From Streptosporangium sp. NBC_01495 (GTDB lineage Bacteria > Actinomycetota > Actinomycetes > Streptosporangiales > Streptosporangiaceae): a DNA stretch of 64,000 nucleotides. Where the stretch lies: the NCBI RefSeq assembly GCF_036250735.1, contig NZ_CP109430.1, forward strand, positions 3,038,001 through 3,102,000, read 5' to 3'. This document shows positions 47,297 through 56,077 of this stretch, in pieces. The notes under the pieces were generated by a model. That model saw only the letters and a program-made list of their open reading frames with translations. It was not told the DNA's origin and did no database searches. Position 1 is the first letter of the stretch; every line of letters begins with the position of its first letter. The translations under genes and the position numbers were made by a program.

Positions 47297-48980
47297 ACCG
47301 GCCGAGGAAGGCGAGCAGCCGCTCCAGCGGCCAGGTGTTGATCACGTCGTCGGTGGTGAGCCACCCGCGCTGGGCGACGCCGATGCCGAACCGCTGGTTG
47401 TCGAGGTGCGGAACCGCGTGGGCGTCGCTGTCGACGGAGAACTTCACACCGTGGTGGTGCGCGAGCCGCACCAGGTCGGCGGGGAGGTCGGAGCGGTCGG
47501 GGAAGGAGTCGATCTCCATCGCGGTGCCGGTGCGGGCCGCGGCGCGGAACACCTCGTCCCAGTCGGCGTCCACCGGCGGGCGGATGCCGATCCTGCGGGT
47601 GGTCGGGTGGCCGATGATGTGCACGTTGGGGTTCTCGCACGCGGCGACGAAGCGCCGGGTCATCTCCGCGCGCGACTGGTTGAAGTGCGAGTGGACGCTG
47701 GCCACGCACACGTCGAAGCCCTCCAGCACCTCGGCGGGCCAGTCGACCGAGCCGTCGGGGGCGATGTTCAGCTCGCTGCCGTGCAGCAGCCGCGTCTTCG
47801 GATACTTCCTCTGCAGCTCGCGGATGCGCTCGCGCTGCTCCAGGGCCTTTTCCAGCTTCATCCGGTGCATCGCGAGGTCGGGCGCGTGGTCGGTCACCGC
47901 GTAGTAGGAGTAGCCGCGGGCCGCGGCGGCGGCGACCATGTCCTCCAGGGGGGCGATCCCGTCGGTCAGGTCGGTGTGGGTGTGCAGGTCGCCCCTGAGG
48001 TCCTCGACGGTGACCAGCCTGGGCAGCTCGTGCTTGAGCGCGGCGGCGATCTCGCCGCCGTCCTCACGCAGGGTCGGCGGGATCCACTCCATGCCGAGCG
48101 CCCCGAAGACCTCCTCCTCGGTCGCGGCCGCGATCACCCGGTCGCCGTCGAACAGGCCGTACTCCGACAGCTTCCAGCCCCTCTTCACGATGATCTCCCG
48201 CAGGTGCACGGTGTGCTCCTTGGAACCCGTGAAATACATCATCGCGGCGCCCCACGACTCGGCGGGGACCAGGCGCAGGTCGACCTGGACGCCCTGGGCG
48301 GTGCGGATCGAGGTCTTCTTCTCGCCCGAGGCGACGACCTCCGCGACGTAGGGCTGCGCCTTGAAGTCGTCCATCAGCGACTCGGGGCCGACCACGAGGA
48401 TGTCGATGTCGCCGACGGTGTCCTTCATCCGGCGCAGCGACCCGGCGTAGGCGATCCGCTCGGCGCCCGGCAGCGAGGCGATGACCCGCTCGGCCAGGTC
48501 CATCGCCGTCCCGGTGTGCATCCTGGCGCTGTGCTCGGCGAGGTGCTCGACGCCCTTCAGGAGGTTTTCCACGGTCTTGGCGCCGAAGCCCTTGACGCCG
48601 TCGAGGCGCCCCTCCCCGATGGCCTTCACCAGGGCCTCGGGGGAGTCGATGCCCAGCTCCTGGAAGAGGAAGACGGCCTTCTTCGGCCCGAGCGAGGTCA
48701 CCCGGGTCAGCCGCCGCACCCCCTGGGGGACCTTCTCCCGCAGGTCGTCGAGCTGCCGGAAGCTGCCCCGCTCCAGGTATTCCTCGACCTTCTTGGCGAT
48801 CGCCTCGCCCACCCCGGAGACGCTCCGCACGGGCACGGTCGTGATGTCGTCGGGAAACCCGGCGATCGCCCTGGCGGCCTTCTGGTAACTGCGGACCCGG
48901 AACGCGTCGCCGCCGTTCATCGCGAACAGCTCGGCGTACTCCTCCAGGGCGGCGGCGACGTCATCGTTAGCTCGTGCCAT
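47295..48980 (-). CDS. polX: DNA polymerase X with PHP exonuclease domain
   Basis: This 561-residue protein has an N-terminal helix-hairpin-helix region (about 1-130: SVSGVGEAIAKKVEEYLE, SLGPKKAVFLF), the pol beta palm with GDIDILV (Asp191 and Asp193) and a third Asp (VQVDLR, 234), then a PHP domain from about 335 (DLHTHTDLTDG, TDHAPDL, VHSHFNQ, HPTTRRIG). It fills short gaps in base excision repair and has a metal-dependent 3'-5' exonuclease. Length is normal for bacterial PolX. Confidence 0.93.
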   Translation of the reverse strand: MARANDDVAAALEEYAELFAMNGGDAFRVRSYQKAARAIAGFPDDITTVPVRSVSGVGEAIAKKVEEYLERGSFRQLDDLREKVPQGVRRLTRVTSLGPKKAVFLFQELGIDSPEALVKAIGEGRLDGVKGFGAKTVENLLKGVEHLAEHSARMHTGTAMDLAERVIASLPGAERIAYAGSLRRMKDTVGDIDILVVGPESLMDDFKAQPYVAEVVASGEKKTSIRTAQGVQVDLRLVPAESWGAAMMYFTGSKEHTVHLREIIVKRGWKLSEYGLFDGDRVIAAATEEEVFGALGMEWIPPTLREDGGEIAAALKHELPRLVTVEDLRGDLHTHTDLTDGIAPLEDMVAAAAARGYSYYAVTDHAPDLAMHRMKLEKALEQRERIRELQRKYPKTRLLHGSELNIAPDGSVDWPAEVLEGFDVCVASVHSHFNQSRAEMTRRFVAACENPNVHIIGHPTTRRIGIRPPVDADWDEVFRAAARTGTAMEIDSFPDRSDLPADLVRLAHHHGVKFSVDSDAHAVPHLDNQRFGIGVAQRGWLTTDDVINTWPLERLLAFLGR

Positions 48981-49165
48981 GGGTCCAGCCTAGAAGATCG
49001 CACCGACATTTCCCGGCTCCGGCCGTCACGGGAGACCGGCCGTCACGGGAAACCCGGCGGCAGGAGAACCGGGCGGCGCGCGCCGCCGCGCCGCCCGGTG
49101 GTCTGGATCCCCGCTGTGCCCCCGCTGTGCCCCCGCTGTGCCCCCTCTGGGTCCCCTCGCGGCCC

Positions 49166-49861
49166 TCAGTCCCGGCCGTGCTCGGCGTGCTCGGCGACGC
49201 CGGGGAGATCGGGGAGATCCGCCGGGTAGGTCAGCAGGTGGCCGCACATGCCGTCGCGGGGCACCGAGGGCACCCGGGTGACCGCGGCCTCGCGCAGGTG
49301 GGCGAGGTCGCCGGCGCGCAGGGCCGCCAGCTGGGCGCCCGTCGTCTCGGCGGCGCGCAGCGGGCCGTCGCGCCAGCGGGACTCGAAGGCGTCCAGGCGG
49401 GGGGCGACGAGCCCGGCGGCGGCCTCCAGGAAGGCGGCGAAGCCGGGGCGGCCCTCGGCGCGGAGCCGGAGGAACCCCTCGACGGCCAGGTCGCGTCGCT
49501 CGCGCGGGGCCGAGCGCGCGGCGGCGGCGTACCGGGCGGGGTCGGCGAGGACGCCGGGGGGAAAGGTCAGGACGGCGTCACCGGCCTCGGGCAGGCCGCT
49601 GTTCTGCATGAGGACCACGATGCGCAGGCCGCCGCCGTTGACCAGGCGGTGGACTGTGCCGGGGGTGAACCGGACGACGGCGCCGGGGGCCAGCGCCGTC
49701 TCCTGGTACCCGCTCCAGGTCAGGGTCTGGACGGCGCCGGAACCGGCCACCACGGCGTACGCCTCGGCGCACAGCGTGTGCAGGTGGGGCGACCCCCCGC
49801 GCAGGCCGTCCTCGGCGGGCCAGTCGTAGACGGTCAGATCGCTCACGCCTGTGCCGAACAC
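49166..49861 (-). CDS. Cupin-domain protein
   Basis: This 231-residue protein has an N-terminal cupin (about 20-110: SPHLHTLCAEAYAVVAGSG and PGTVHRLVNGGGLR, the two motifs with metal-binding His/Glu) and a helical C-terminal part of unknown function. The GTG at 49861 follows GAGGAGGACCC. Cupins next to PmoA-like and Gfo/Idh genes often act on sugars or their derivatives; here it may be a sugar isomerase or sensor. It is the last gene of a minus-strand cluster. Confidence 0.7.
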   Translation of the reverse strand: MFGTGVSDLTVYDWPAEDGLRGGSPHLHTLCAEAYAVVAGSGAVQTLTWSGYQETALAPGAVVRFTPGTVHRLVNGGGLRIVVLMQNSGLPEAGDAVLTFPPGVLADPARYAAAARSAPRERRDLAVEGFLRLRAEGRPGFAAFLEAAAGLVAPRLDAFESRWRDGPLRAAETTGAQLAALRAGDLAHLREAAVTRVPSVPRDGMCGHLLTYPADLPDLPGVAEHAEHGRD

Positions 49862-49873
49862 GGGTCCTCCTCG

Positions 49874-49990
49874 TTCCTGCGAACTCCTGCCGAGCTTCTG
49901 CCGAACTCCTGCCGGGCTTCTGCCGAACGCTCCCGCTGAACTCCTGTCGAACCTCGGCCGAACGCTCCTGCCGGACGTTTCCGCCGAAAA
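49874..49990. repeat. Degenerate short tandem repeats between the cupin and PmoA-like genes
   Basis: Repeated variants of a 13-base unit (CTCCTGCCGAGCTT, CTGCCGAACTCC and similar) fill most of this 117-base stretch. It is upstream of the cupin gene. It could be a slippage-prone spacer; no hairpin is evident. Confidence 0.6.
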
Positions 49991-50034
49991 CTGCTCGGGA
50001 CCGGTCATACCCCGCCGGACGCGGCGCGAGGCCG

Positions 50035-50874
50035 TTACGTCCCCTCCGGATACGGGTGTTCCCCGACGTACGCCTCCAGCCGGGGGCGGTCCCACGCACC
50101 GGTGGCCACGACCATCCGGTAGCCCAGGCGCAGCGTCGCGCCGGGCGGCAGGACCAGCTCGCGATGGAACGCGATGGACGGGTTGACGGCCGCGAACGGC
50201 GTCGTGCGGACGAACCAGACGGCGGGCAGGGCACTCTGGAACAGCAGGGTGGAGGAGCGGTCCACCTCGTCGTGGTGGCCGGTGTAGGCGAGCCAGGCCG
50301 ACTCCCGGCCCATCATCTCCGGCCCCTCGCCGCTCTCCGCGACCACCCGCCCGTGCTCGAAGGAGCGGGGCCCGCGCCAGAACAGGCCGCAGTACCCGGC
50401 CATCGGGCGGCCGTTGGTGGTGGGGCTGCCGAAGACCAGGTCCTCCCCGCGCACGTTGGTGATCGCGGTGGACAGCTCCAGCGCCCACGAGTCCTCCCGC
50501 ACGTCCCGCACCCCGAAGGTCCGCACCTCGTCCACCCAGTGCTCGCCGCCCTGGGTGTGCCAGGTCAGGCGCTCCACGCCGGGGGCGAGGAACTCCTCGT
50601 GCCGCATGGTCCCGTTGTTGGGCAGGTCCACGTACCCGGCGGCCTCGCGGACATAGCTGCCGCCGCCCCAGAAGTTCTCCCCCGACAGGTCCGAGACGGT
50701 CAGCTGCAGGCCCCGGTGCCAGCGGTGGTCGTGCGGGCGGTAGGCGCTGACCACGTCCCCGGCCAGGGTCCTGATCGGGTGGAAGTACGGCTTGGGCGAC
50801 TCGAAGACCGGCGTCTCCGGCCGGTGGACGTAGTGCAGGATCTCGACGCCGCGTTCGGTGAAGGTCAGTCGCAT
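50035..50874 (-). CDS. PmoA-like protein (DUF6807 type)
   Basis: This 279-residue beta-rich protein contains YFHPIRTLAGDVVSAYRPHD, HRWHRGLQLTVSDLSGENFW and AYTGHHDEVDRSSTLLFQ, typical of the PmoA family found in bacterial carbohydrate loci. Its activity is unknown. The start ATG 50874 overlaps the Gfo/Idh gene by ten bases, so the two are co-translated. Confidence 0.75.
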   Translation of the reverse strand: MRLTFTERGVEILHYVHRPETPVFESPKPYFHPIRTLAGDVVSAYRPHDHRWHRGLQLTVSDLSGENFWGGGSYVREAAGYVDLPNNGTMRHEEFLAPGVERLTWHTQGGEHWVDEVRTFGVRDVREDSWALELSTAITNVRGEDLVFGSPTTNGRPMAGYCGLFWRGPRSFEHGRVVAESGEGPEMMGRESAWLAYTGHHDEVDRSSTLLFQSALPAVWFVRTTPFAAVNPSIAFHRELVLPPGATLRLGYRMVVATGAWDRPRLEAYVGEHPYPEGT

Positions 50875-51896
50875 GCGCGTCCGTCCAGGCGGTGGTGGAA
50901 GGGGTGGCCGGGGGTGAGGTCGGCGCGGAGCACGGGCCGGCCGGTGAACGCCGACGCGTACAGGCCCGTGATCAGTTCGAGCGCCCGGCGCCCCTCGGGG
51001 CCGCTCATGGGCGGGCGCTCGCCGCGCTCGTAGGCGTCCAGCAGTTCCGCCAGCTGCGCCTCGTGCGAGCTCGGCAGGTCCGCGGGCGGGTTCCAGCGCT
51101 CCGAGGTGGAGGTCCAGTCGGCGTTGCGGTAGCCGTACAGGTGACGCAGTTCCACGGTCGCCTCGGTGTAGTCGAAGCGCAGGTAGCTCTCCTCGCGCCG
51201 GGACAGCACGCTGTTGACCACCGAGGCCATCGCGCCGGAGGCGAAGCGGACGGCGGCCATCGAGACGTCCTCGGTCTCGATCCGGCGGTCCAGCGTGCCG
51301 GTCATCGCGCGGATCTCGGACCAGTCGCCGAGGACCGACAGCATCAGGTCCATCTGGTGGATGCCGTGTCCCATCGTGGGGCCGCCGCCCTCGGTCTCCC
51401 ACCGGCCGCGCCAGGGCACCTCGAAGTAGGCGTGGTCGCGGTACCAGGCGGTCACGCAGAGCGCGACGAGCGGGCGGCCCAGCTCGGGGGCGAGGGCGCG
51501 CAGGTGCCGCGCGCCGGAGCCGAACCGGTGCTGGGAGACGACCGAGGCGTAGCCGGGCCCCTCGGCCGCCGAGATCAGGTCGTACTCGGCCAGCGACAGG
51601 CAGGCGGGTTTCTCGATCCACACCCAGGCGCCCGCCCTCAGGCAGGCCACCGCCTGGGCGGCGTGCAGGTGCGGCGGGGTGCAGAGGTGGACGAGGTCGG
51701 GCCGTTCCGCGTCGAGCATCTCCTCCAGGGAGGTGTACGCCCCCGGGATGGCGTGCTCGGCGCAGAACGCCCTGACCCGCGCCTCGTCCACGTCCGCGGC
51801 GGCCACCACCCGCGCCCTGCGCGCCTCGGCGCGCAGGGCGGGCAGGTGGCAGATCCCGGCGATGCCGCCGGCGCCCGCGACCGCCACCCGGATCAC
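50865..51896 (-). CDS. Gfo/Idh/MocA-family oxidoreductase
   Basis: This 343-residue protein starts IRVAVAGAGGIAGICHLPA, contains the conserved Lys in WIEKPACLSLAE, and TEGGGPTMGHGIHQMDL with the catalytic His/Asp. It probably oxidises or reduces a sugar or sugar acid. With the PmoA-like and cupin genes it forms a three-gene minus-strand operon flanking the polysaccharide locus. The GTG start at 51896 gives the family N terminus. Confidence 0.8.
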   Translation of the reverse strand: MIRVAVAGAGGIAGICHLPALRAEARRARVVAAADVDEARVRAFCAEHAIPGAYTSLEEMLDAERPDLVHLCTPPHLHAAQAVACLRAGAWVWIEKPACLSLAEYDLISAAEGPGYASVVSQHRFGSGARHLRALAPELGRPLVALCVTAWYRDHAYFEVPWRGRWETEGGGPTMGHGIHQMDLMLSVLGDWSEIRAMTGTLDRRIETEDVSMAAVRFASGAMASVVNSVLSRREESYLRFDYTEATVELRHLYGYRNADWTSTSERWNPPADLPSSHEAQLAELLDAYERGERPPMSGPEGRRALELITGLYASAFTGRPVLRADLTPGHPFHHRLDGRACD

Positions 51897-51986
51897 CGCG
51901 GTCCTCCCGGTACGGATGACCCCCCCGGCCTCCGGCCGCGGGAAGGACGCCGCGCGTACGGGACCCGGACGGCGCTCACGGGCGCG

Positions 51987-53354
51987 TCACCGGACGACGA
52001 CGGTCGTCAGGGAGCGCGGGGCGAGGGTGAGGCTCCTGCCGGGCCTCAGCCCCGGCAGCGGGGTGGCGGCGAGTGAGTGTTCGCGGTCGGTCAGGTAGGC
52101 GGTGGCCCGGCCGGGGCGGGTGGTGATCCGGGTGGTGACGGGGGCGGCGGAGGTGTTGAGGATCTCCACGACCTCCGACCCCCCGGCGTTGCGGAAGGCG
52201 GTGACCTTCAGCGCCGGGTCGGCCGCGGCGACGGAGAGCCGGACCGCGCCGGGGCGGACGAAGCGGCTGTAGGCGGCCAGCGCCCACAGGCGCTTGGAGA
52301 CGCGGTAGGTCGAGGTGGCCTCGTCGATCTGGATCAGTCCCCGGGTGGCGCCGCGCGAGGCGCCGAACCAGAAGACGTAGCCGTTCGCCTTGCCCAGGGT
52401 GAGCGAGTCGTGGATCTGCTGGGCGACCGCGAAGCCGTCGTAGCCGCTGCCGTCGTCCCACTCCTCGTTCCAGGTGGTCCCGTCGGGCGACCACTCCGAC
52501 ATCCACACGGGCCGGTCGGTGGGCAGCGGGCCGTCCACCGGGCTGACGTAGGGGTGCCCGGCGTGCGTGGCGACCCACCGCCGCGCGACGGGGTCGGCCT
52601 CGATGGCGGCGGTGTACTCGCGCTGCTGGGACCAGCCGGCGGCGTCGCAGCAGACCACCTTGAGGCCGGTGCGGGCCGCGGTGGGGCCGAGCACCTTGAC
52701 GAACTCGGCGGCCTCCTTGGGGGTGAACCGCATCGAGGCGTACGAGACGGTGAGGTCGGGCTCGTTGGTGAACCCGATGTCGGTGATCCTGATGCCCTCC
52801 TTGGCGTAGAACTTCGCGTACTGGACCAGGTAGTTCGCGTACGCCTGCCGCCACTCGGGGAGCAGTGTCCCGCCGTTGCTGTCGGAGCCGTTGTCCTTCA
52901 TGTAGCCGGGGGCGCTCCAGGCGTCGGCGTAGAAGCGGGTCACGCCGTAGCGCCTGGCCTCCTTGGCCAGCCAGACCTGGCCGCCGTCCTCGCCGTCCCA
53001 GACGTACTTCGGGGGCGCGGTGGGCCCGCCGGGGTCCTCGGGCTGGATGGAGGCCATCAGGTCGTACGGGCTGCCGGTGGGGGAGGAGCCGATGCCCAGA
53101 CGCAGGATGCTGAGCCCCGCGCCCTTCTCCGGGCTGAGCCACAGATCGAGGATCTCCCGCTGCTTGGCGGCGGGCAGCGCGCGGACCAGCTCGTTGCGCC
53201 GGAACGCCTGCGAGAAGCCGAAGCCGTCGATCTTCTGGAGGACGCCGTGATGGTCCACTCGGATCTGGGAAGCGTTTTCCATGGCGGCCGGGCTGATTCC
53301 GAGGAGGGGGAGCGCGAGGACCGGTGCCAGCAGTGCCCTGTGATGTCGAGACAT
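51987..53354 (-). CDS. Secreted glycoside hydrolase family 30
   Basis: This 455-residue protein has a signal peptide (ALLAPVLALPLLGISPAA), a GH30 catalytic barrel with acid/base Glu198 (FTNEPDL) and nucleophile Glu287 (WMSEWSPDG), and a C-terminal beta-sandwich (about 370-455). GH30 enzymes include glucuronoxylan xylanases and beta-1,6-galactanases; the neighbouring GH10 and GH43 favour xylan. The family Arg for glucuronic acid binding cannot be judged by eye. It has its own promoter and a palindromic operator. Confidence 0.85.
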   Translation of the reverse strand: MSRHHRALLAPVLALPLLGISPAAMENASQIRVDHHGVLQKIDGFGFSQAFRRNELVRALPAAKQREILDLWLSPEKGAGLSILRLGIGSSPTGSPYDLMASIQPEDPGGPTAPPKYVWDGEDGGQVWLAKEARRYGVTRFYADAWSAPGYMKDNGSDSNGGTLLPEWRQAYANYLVQYAKFYAKEGIRITDIGFTNEPDLTVSYASMRFTPKEAAEFVKVLGPTAARTGLKVVCCDAAGWSQQREYTAAIEADPVARRWVATHAGHPYVSPVDGPLPTDRPVWMSEWSPDGTTWNEEWDDGSGYDGFAVAQQIHDSLTLGKANGYVFWFGASRGATRGLIQIDEATSTYRVSKRLWALAAYSRFVRPGAVRLSVAAADPALKVTAFRNAGGSEVVEILNTSAAPVTTRITTRPGRATAYLTDREHSLAATPLPGLRPGRSLTLAPRSLTTVVVR

Positions 53355-53371
53355 GCGGAAACCCGCTTTCC

Positions 53372-53380
53372 GAAAGTTTC
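53372..53380. promoter_or_regulatory. Palindrome GAAAGTTTC before the GH30 gene
   Basis: GAAA-G-TTTC lies 18-26 bases upstream of the GH30 start. It matches operators of LacI-type xylan/cello-oligosaccharide regulators in actinomycetes. Related sites lie at 54611 and 54735. Confidence 0.55.
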
Positions 53381-53410
53381 ACAAGATTACCGAGACATTT
53401 CGTGTCGAGT

Positions 53411-53439
53411 ACCGTAAATGTTTCGGGGGCGGTCGTCAA
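53411..53439 (-). promoter_or_regulatory. Probable promoter of the GH30 gene
   Basis: On the minus strand, -35 TTGACG (53434-53439) and -10 TACGGT (53411-53416) are 17 bases apart. The palindrome at 53372 would lie in the early transcribed region. Confidence 0.5.
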
Positions 53440-53583
53440 CAGCCGGTCAGGGCGTGAGTGGAGAAGGGGCGGCCGGTGCGCGGGAGGGCCGCCGGGCGGG
53501 AAGCATGGTCGGGGGTGAGCCGGGCGGGGAGCGGAGCCGGGGGGTGAGGGAGGCCGATCGCCGCGGGCGCCGCCGGGCGGGGG

Positions 53584-54594
53584 TCAGCCGGCCGGCGGGG
53601 CGGTGCTGTCGCGGACGAGGAGGTCGGTGGCGAGCTCCACCCGCCGGGGCTCGTGCCCGCCCCGGTCGAGCCCGAGCACCATCCGGGTGGCCAGCTCCGC
53701 CATCTCCTGGAGCGGCTGGCGCACGGTGGTCAGCGGCGGCCACGCGGAACGTGCCAGCGGCAGGTCGTCGAAGCCCACCACCGACAGGTCGTCGGGAACC
53801 CGCAGGCCACGCTGCCTGGCCGCCTCGAAGACGCCGAACGCCTGCATGTCGCTGCCGGCGAAGATCGCGGTGGGCGGCTCGTCCAGGGACAGCAGGGCGT
53901 GGCCGTGGTCGCGGCCGGAACCGACCAGGAAGTCGCCGTACCTGATGAGCGCCGTGTCCACCGCGATCCCCGCGGTCTCCAGCGCCGCCCGGTAGCCGTC
54001 GACGCGGGCCCGGCTGCACAGCATGCCGGCGGGGCCGCCGATCATCCCGATCCTGCGGTGGCCCAGCTCCAGCAGGTGGCGGGTGGCGGCCAGGCCGCCG
54101 TTCCAGTTGGTGGCGCCGACCGAGGCGACCCCGGGCGGCGGCTCGCCCTCCGGGTCCACCACCACGAACGGGATGGACCTGGCGGCCAGCTGGCCGTGCT
54201 GGTCGGCGCTGATCCGGGAGCCGACCAGGATGGCCCCGTCGGTGCGCCGGGCGGCGATCCGCTCCACCCAGTCCCTGCCCGGCCCCGCGTGGCTGTGCAG
54301 GACCGAGACGACCACCCCGGCGTCGACCTCGCGGGCCGCGGTCTCCACGCCGCGCACCAGCTCCATCGCCCACGGGCTCTCGATCTCGGTGAAGACCAGG
54401 TCGACCAGGCCGACGGGGGCGTCGCCCTGGCCGGTCCTGCGCTGGTAGCCGTGCTTGTGCAGCAGGCGCTCGATCCGCTGCCTGGTCTCGGACGCGACCT
54501 CGGGCCGCCCGTTGATGACTTTCGAGACCGTGGGCGCGGAGACCCCGGCCTCCTCGGCGATCAGGGCGATCGTCACGCGCGGCTTGGTTGGCAT
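53584..54594 (-). CDS. LacI-family repressor of the polysaccharide locus
   Basis: This 336-residue protein has an N-terminal HTH (VTIALIAEEAGVSAPTVSKV, about 8-28) with the hinge QRIERLLHKHGYQRR, and a C-terminal periplasmic-binding-like sugar domain (about 60-336: DLVFTEIESPWAMELVRGVE, PDDLSVVGFDDLPLARSAWP). It is divergent from the sugar importer and next to GH30. Palindromes GAAACCTTTC before its own gene and GAAATCTTTC before the importer fit autoregulation and local control by an oligosaccharide. Confidence 0.85.
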   Translation of the reverse strand: MPTKPRVTIALIAEEAGVSAPTVSKVINGRPEVASETRQRIERLLHKHGYQRRTGQGDAPVGLVDLVFTEIESPWAMELVRGVETAAREVDAGVVVSVLHSHAGPGRDWVERIAARRTDGAILVGSRISADQHGQLAARSIPFVVVDPEGEPPPGVASVGATNWNGGLAATRHLLELGHRRIGMIGGPAGMLCSRARVDGYRAALETAGIAVDTALIRYGDFLVGSGRDHGHALLSLDEPPTAIFAGSDMQAFGVFEAARQRGLRVPDDLSVVGFDDLPLARSAWPPLTTVRQPLQEMAELATRMVLGLDRGGHEPRRVELATDLLVRDSTAPPAG

Positions 54595-54610
54595 GCGGCG
54601 AATACTAACT

Positions 54611-54620
54611 GAAACCTTTC
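54611..54620. promoter_or_regulatory. Palindrome GAAACCTTTC before the lacI-type gene
   Basis: The site lies 17-26 bases upstream of the regulator start and has the same GAAA/TTTC half-sites as those at 53372 and 54735. Confidence 0.55.
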
Positions 54621-54675
54621 GGAGGCTTTCCGGGGGAGGTGGTCGTCGCCGTCCGGGATCGCTACCACGGGGCTA

Positions 54676-54705
54676 TTGACGTGTAACCGGGAGTTTACCT
54701 ATTCT
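54676..54705 (+). promoter_or_regulatory. Probable promoter of the sugar ABC operon
   Basis: -35 TTGACG (54676-54681) and -10 TATTCT (54700-54705) are 18 bases apart. Transcription would start near 54712, so the operator at 54735-54744 lies downstream of the start. Confidence 0.55.
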
Positions 54706-54734
54706 CCGGATCACGAAATATTCGGGGAATATAT

Positions 54735-54744
54735 GAAATCTTTC
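54735..54744. promoter_or_regulatory. Palindrome GAAATCTTTC before the sugar ABC operon
   Basis: This site is 27-36 bases before the start of the solute-binding protein gene and downstream of its promoter. A bound LacI-type protein could block the elongating polymerase. Confidence 0.55.
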
Positions 54745-54770
54745 ACCTTACCTCCCGAAAGGGGATCCCC

Positions 54771-56069
54771 ATGCTGAGTCGGCGAGGCGTGGTGGCTCTG
54801 GCGTTGTCCGCGCTGCTTCTTGGAGCCTGCGGTACGAGCGAAGACGGAAACGGGGCCCAACCCGGCGCGAGCACCGGCTCGGAGAAGGTCACCTTCGAGT
54901 TCTGGAACCTGGCGACGGCGGAACCCCTCAAGGGGTTCTGGGCGAACCTCATCAAGGACTACCAGGCGGCCCATCCGAATGTGACGATCAAGAACATCGC
55001 CATCGAGAACGACTCCTACAAGCCCAAGCTCGCCACGCTCACCCAGTCGGGAAAGGCGCCCGACCTCTACTCCACCTGGGGCGGCGGCGTCCTGAAGCAG
55101 CACATCGAGGCGGGCCTGGTGAAGGACCTGTCGTCCGACGCGGGCGACGTCATCGGCGCCCTCACCCCGGCGGCCCTGTCCGCCTACCAGTTCGACGGCA
55201 AGACCTACGGGCTGCCCACCGACATCGGCATGGTCGGCTTCTGGTACAACAAGGCGCTGTTCGAGAAGGCCGGCATCACCGCCCCGCCCGCCACCTGGAC
55301 CGAGTATCTGGACGCGGTGAAGAAGCTGAAGGCGGACGGGACCACCCCGATCGCCCTCGCGGGCAAGGCCAAGTGGCCGGGCCACTACTACTGGGCCTAT
55401 CTGGCCATGCGGGTGGCCGGGCTGGACGCCCTCAAGCAGGCCGGCAGCACCAACGACTTCACCGGGCCGGACTTCGTCACCGCCGGGCAGCGGCTCAAGG
55501 AGCTCGTCGACCTCCAGCCGTTCCAGAAGGGCTTCCAGGGCGCCGACTACTCCACCCCCGACGGGCAGGCCGCGACCATGGGCAACGGCAAGGCCGCCAT
55601 GGAGCTGATGGGCCAGTGGGCCCCGTCCGTGCAGGCGGACGCCGGCAAGGGCCTCGGCGACGACCTCGGGTTCTTCACCTTCCCCGCCGTGGAGGGGGGC
55701 AAGGGCGCCGCGGGCGACGCGTTCGGCGGCGGCGGCGGCCTGGCCCTGGGCGTCGACGCCCCGCCCGCCGCGCTGGACTTCCTGAAGTTCGCGCTCAAGC
55801 CGGAGAACCACAGCAAGGCCGTCAAGGCCGGAGCGGTCCTGCCCGTGCTCAAGACGGGTGAGGAGGCGGCCGTCACCGACCCCCACATCAAGACGGTCTC
55901 CGAGACGCTGTCGGCCGCGAGCGGCTTCCAGCTCTACCTCGACCAGGAGTACCCGCCGGCCGTCGGCCAGGAGGTCAACGACGCCGTGGCCGAGCTGATC
56001 GGGGGCACCAAGACGCCGCAGGAGGTCGTCCAAGCCGTCACCGAGACGGCCAAGTCGGAGTCGGAGTAG
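54771..56069 (+). CDS. Sugar ABC transporter solute-binding lipoprotein
   Basis: This 432-residue protein has a lipoprotein signal with lipobox LLGAC (Cys20) followed by a Ser/Gly spacer, and a family-1 solute-binding fold (VTFEFWNLATAEPLKGFWAN, LYSTWGGGVLKQHIEAGLV, MVGFWYNKALFEKAGITAP). It binds an oligosaccharide outside the membrane and delivers it to the two permeases downstream (8 bases and coupled). Ligand is probably a xylo-oligosaccharide, inferred from the neighbouring hydrolases. Confidence 0.88.
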   Translation: MLSRRGVVALALSALLLGACGTSEDGNGAQPGASTGSEKVTFEFWNLATAEPLKGFWANLIKDYQAAHPNVTIKNIAIENDSYKPKLATLTQSGKAPDLYSTWGGGVLKQHIEAGLVKDLSSDAGDVIGALTPAALSAYQFDGKTYGLPTDIGMVGFWYNKALFEKAGITAPPATWTEYLDAVKKLKADGTTPIALAGKAKWPGHYYWAYLAMRVAGLDALKQAGSTNDFTGPDFVTAGQRLKELVDLQPFQKGFQGADYSTPDGQAATMGNGKAAMELMGQWAPSVQADAGKGLGDDLGFFTFPAVEGGKGAAGDAFGGGGGLALGVDAPPAALDFLKFALKPENHSKAVKAGAVLPVLKTGEEAAVTDPHIKTVSETLSAASGFQLYLDQEYPPAVGQEVNDAVAELIGGTKTPQEVVQAVTETAKSESE

Positions 56070-56077
56070 CCGCCCGG

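Noticed and set aside
47256..49229. 657-codon plus-strand frame opposite polX
   Set aside because: The minus strand encodes a full PolX with polymerase and PHP motifs; the plus-strand frame has no recognisable domain.
53267..53280. LacI-type palindrome GGAAGCGTTTTCC inside the GH30 signal-peptide region
   Set aside because: It is imperfect, lies within coding sequence, and differs from the GAAA/TTTC sites shared by the three promoters.
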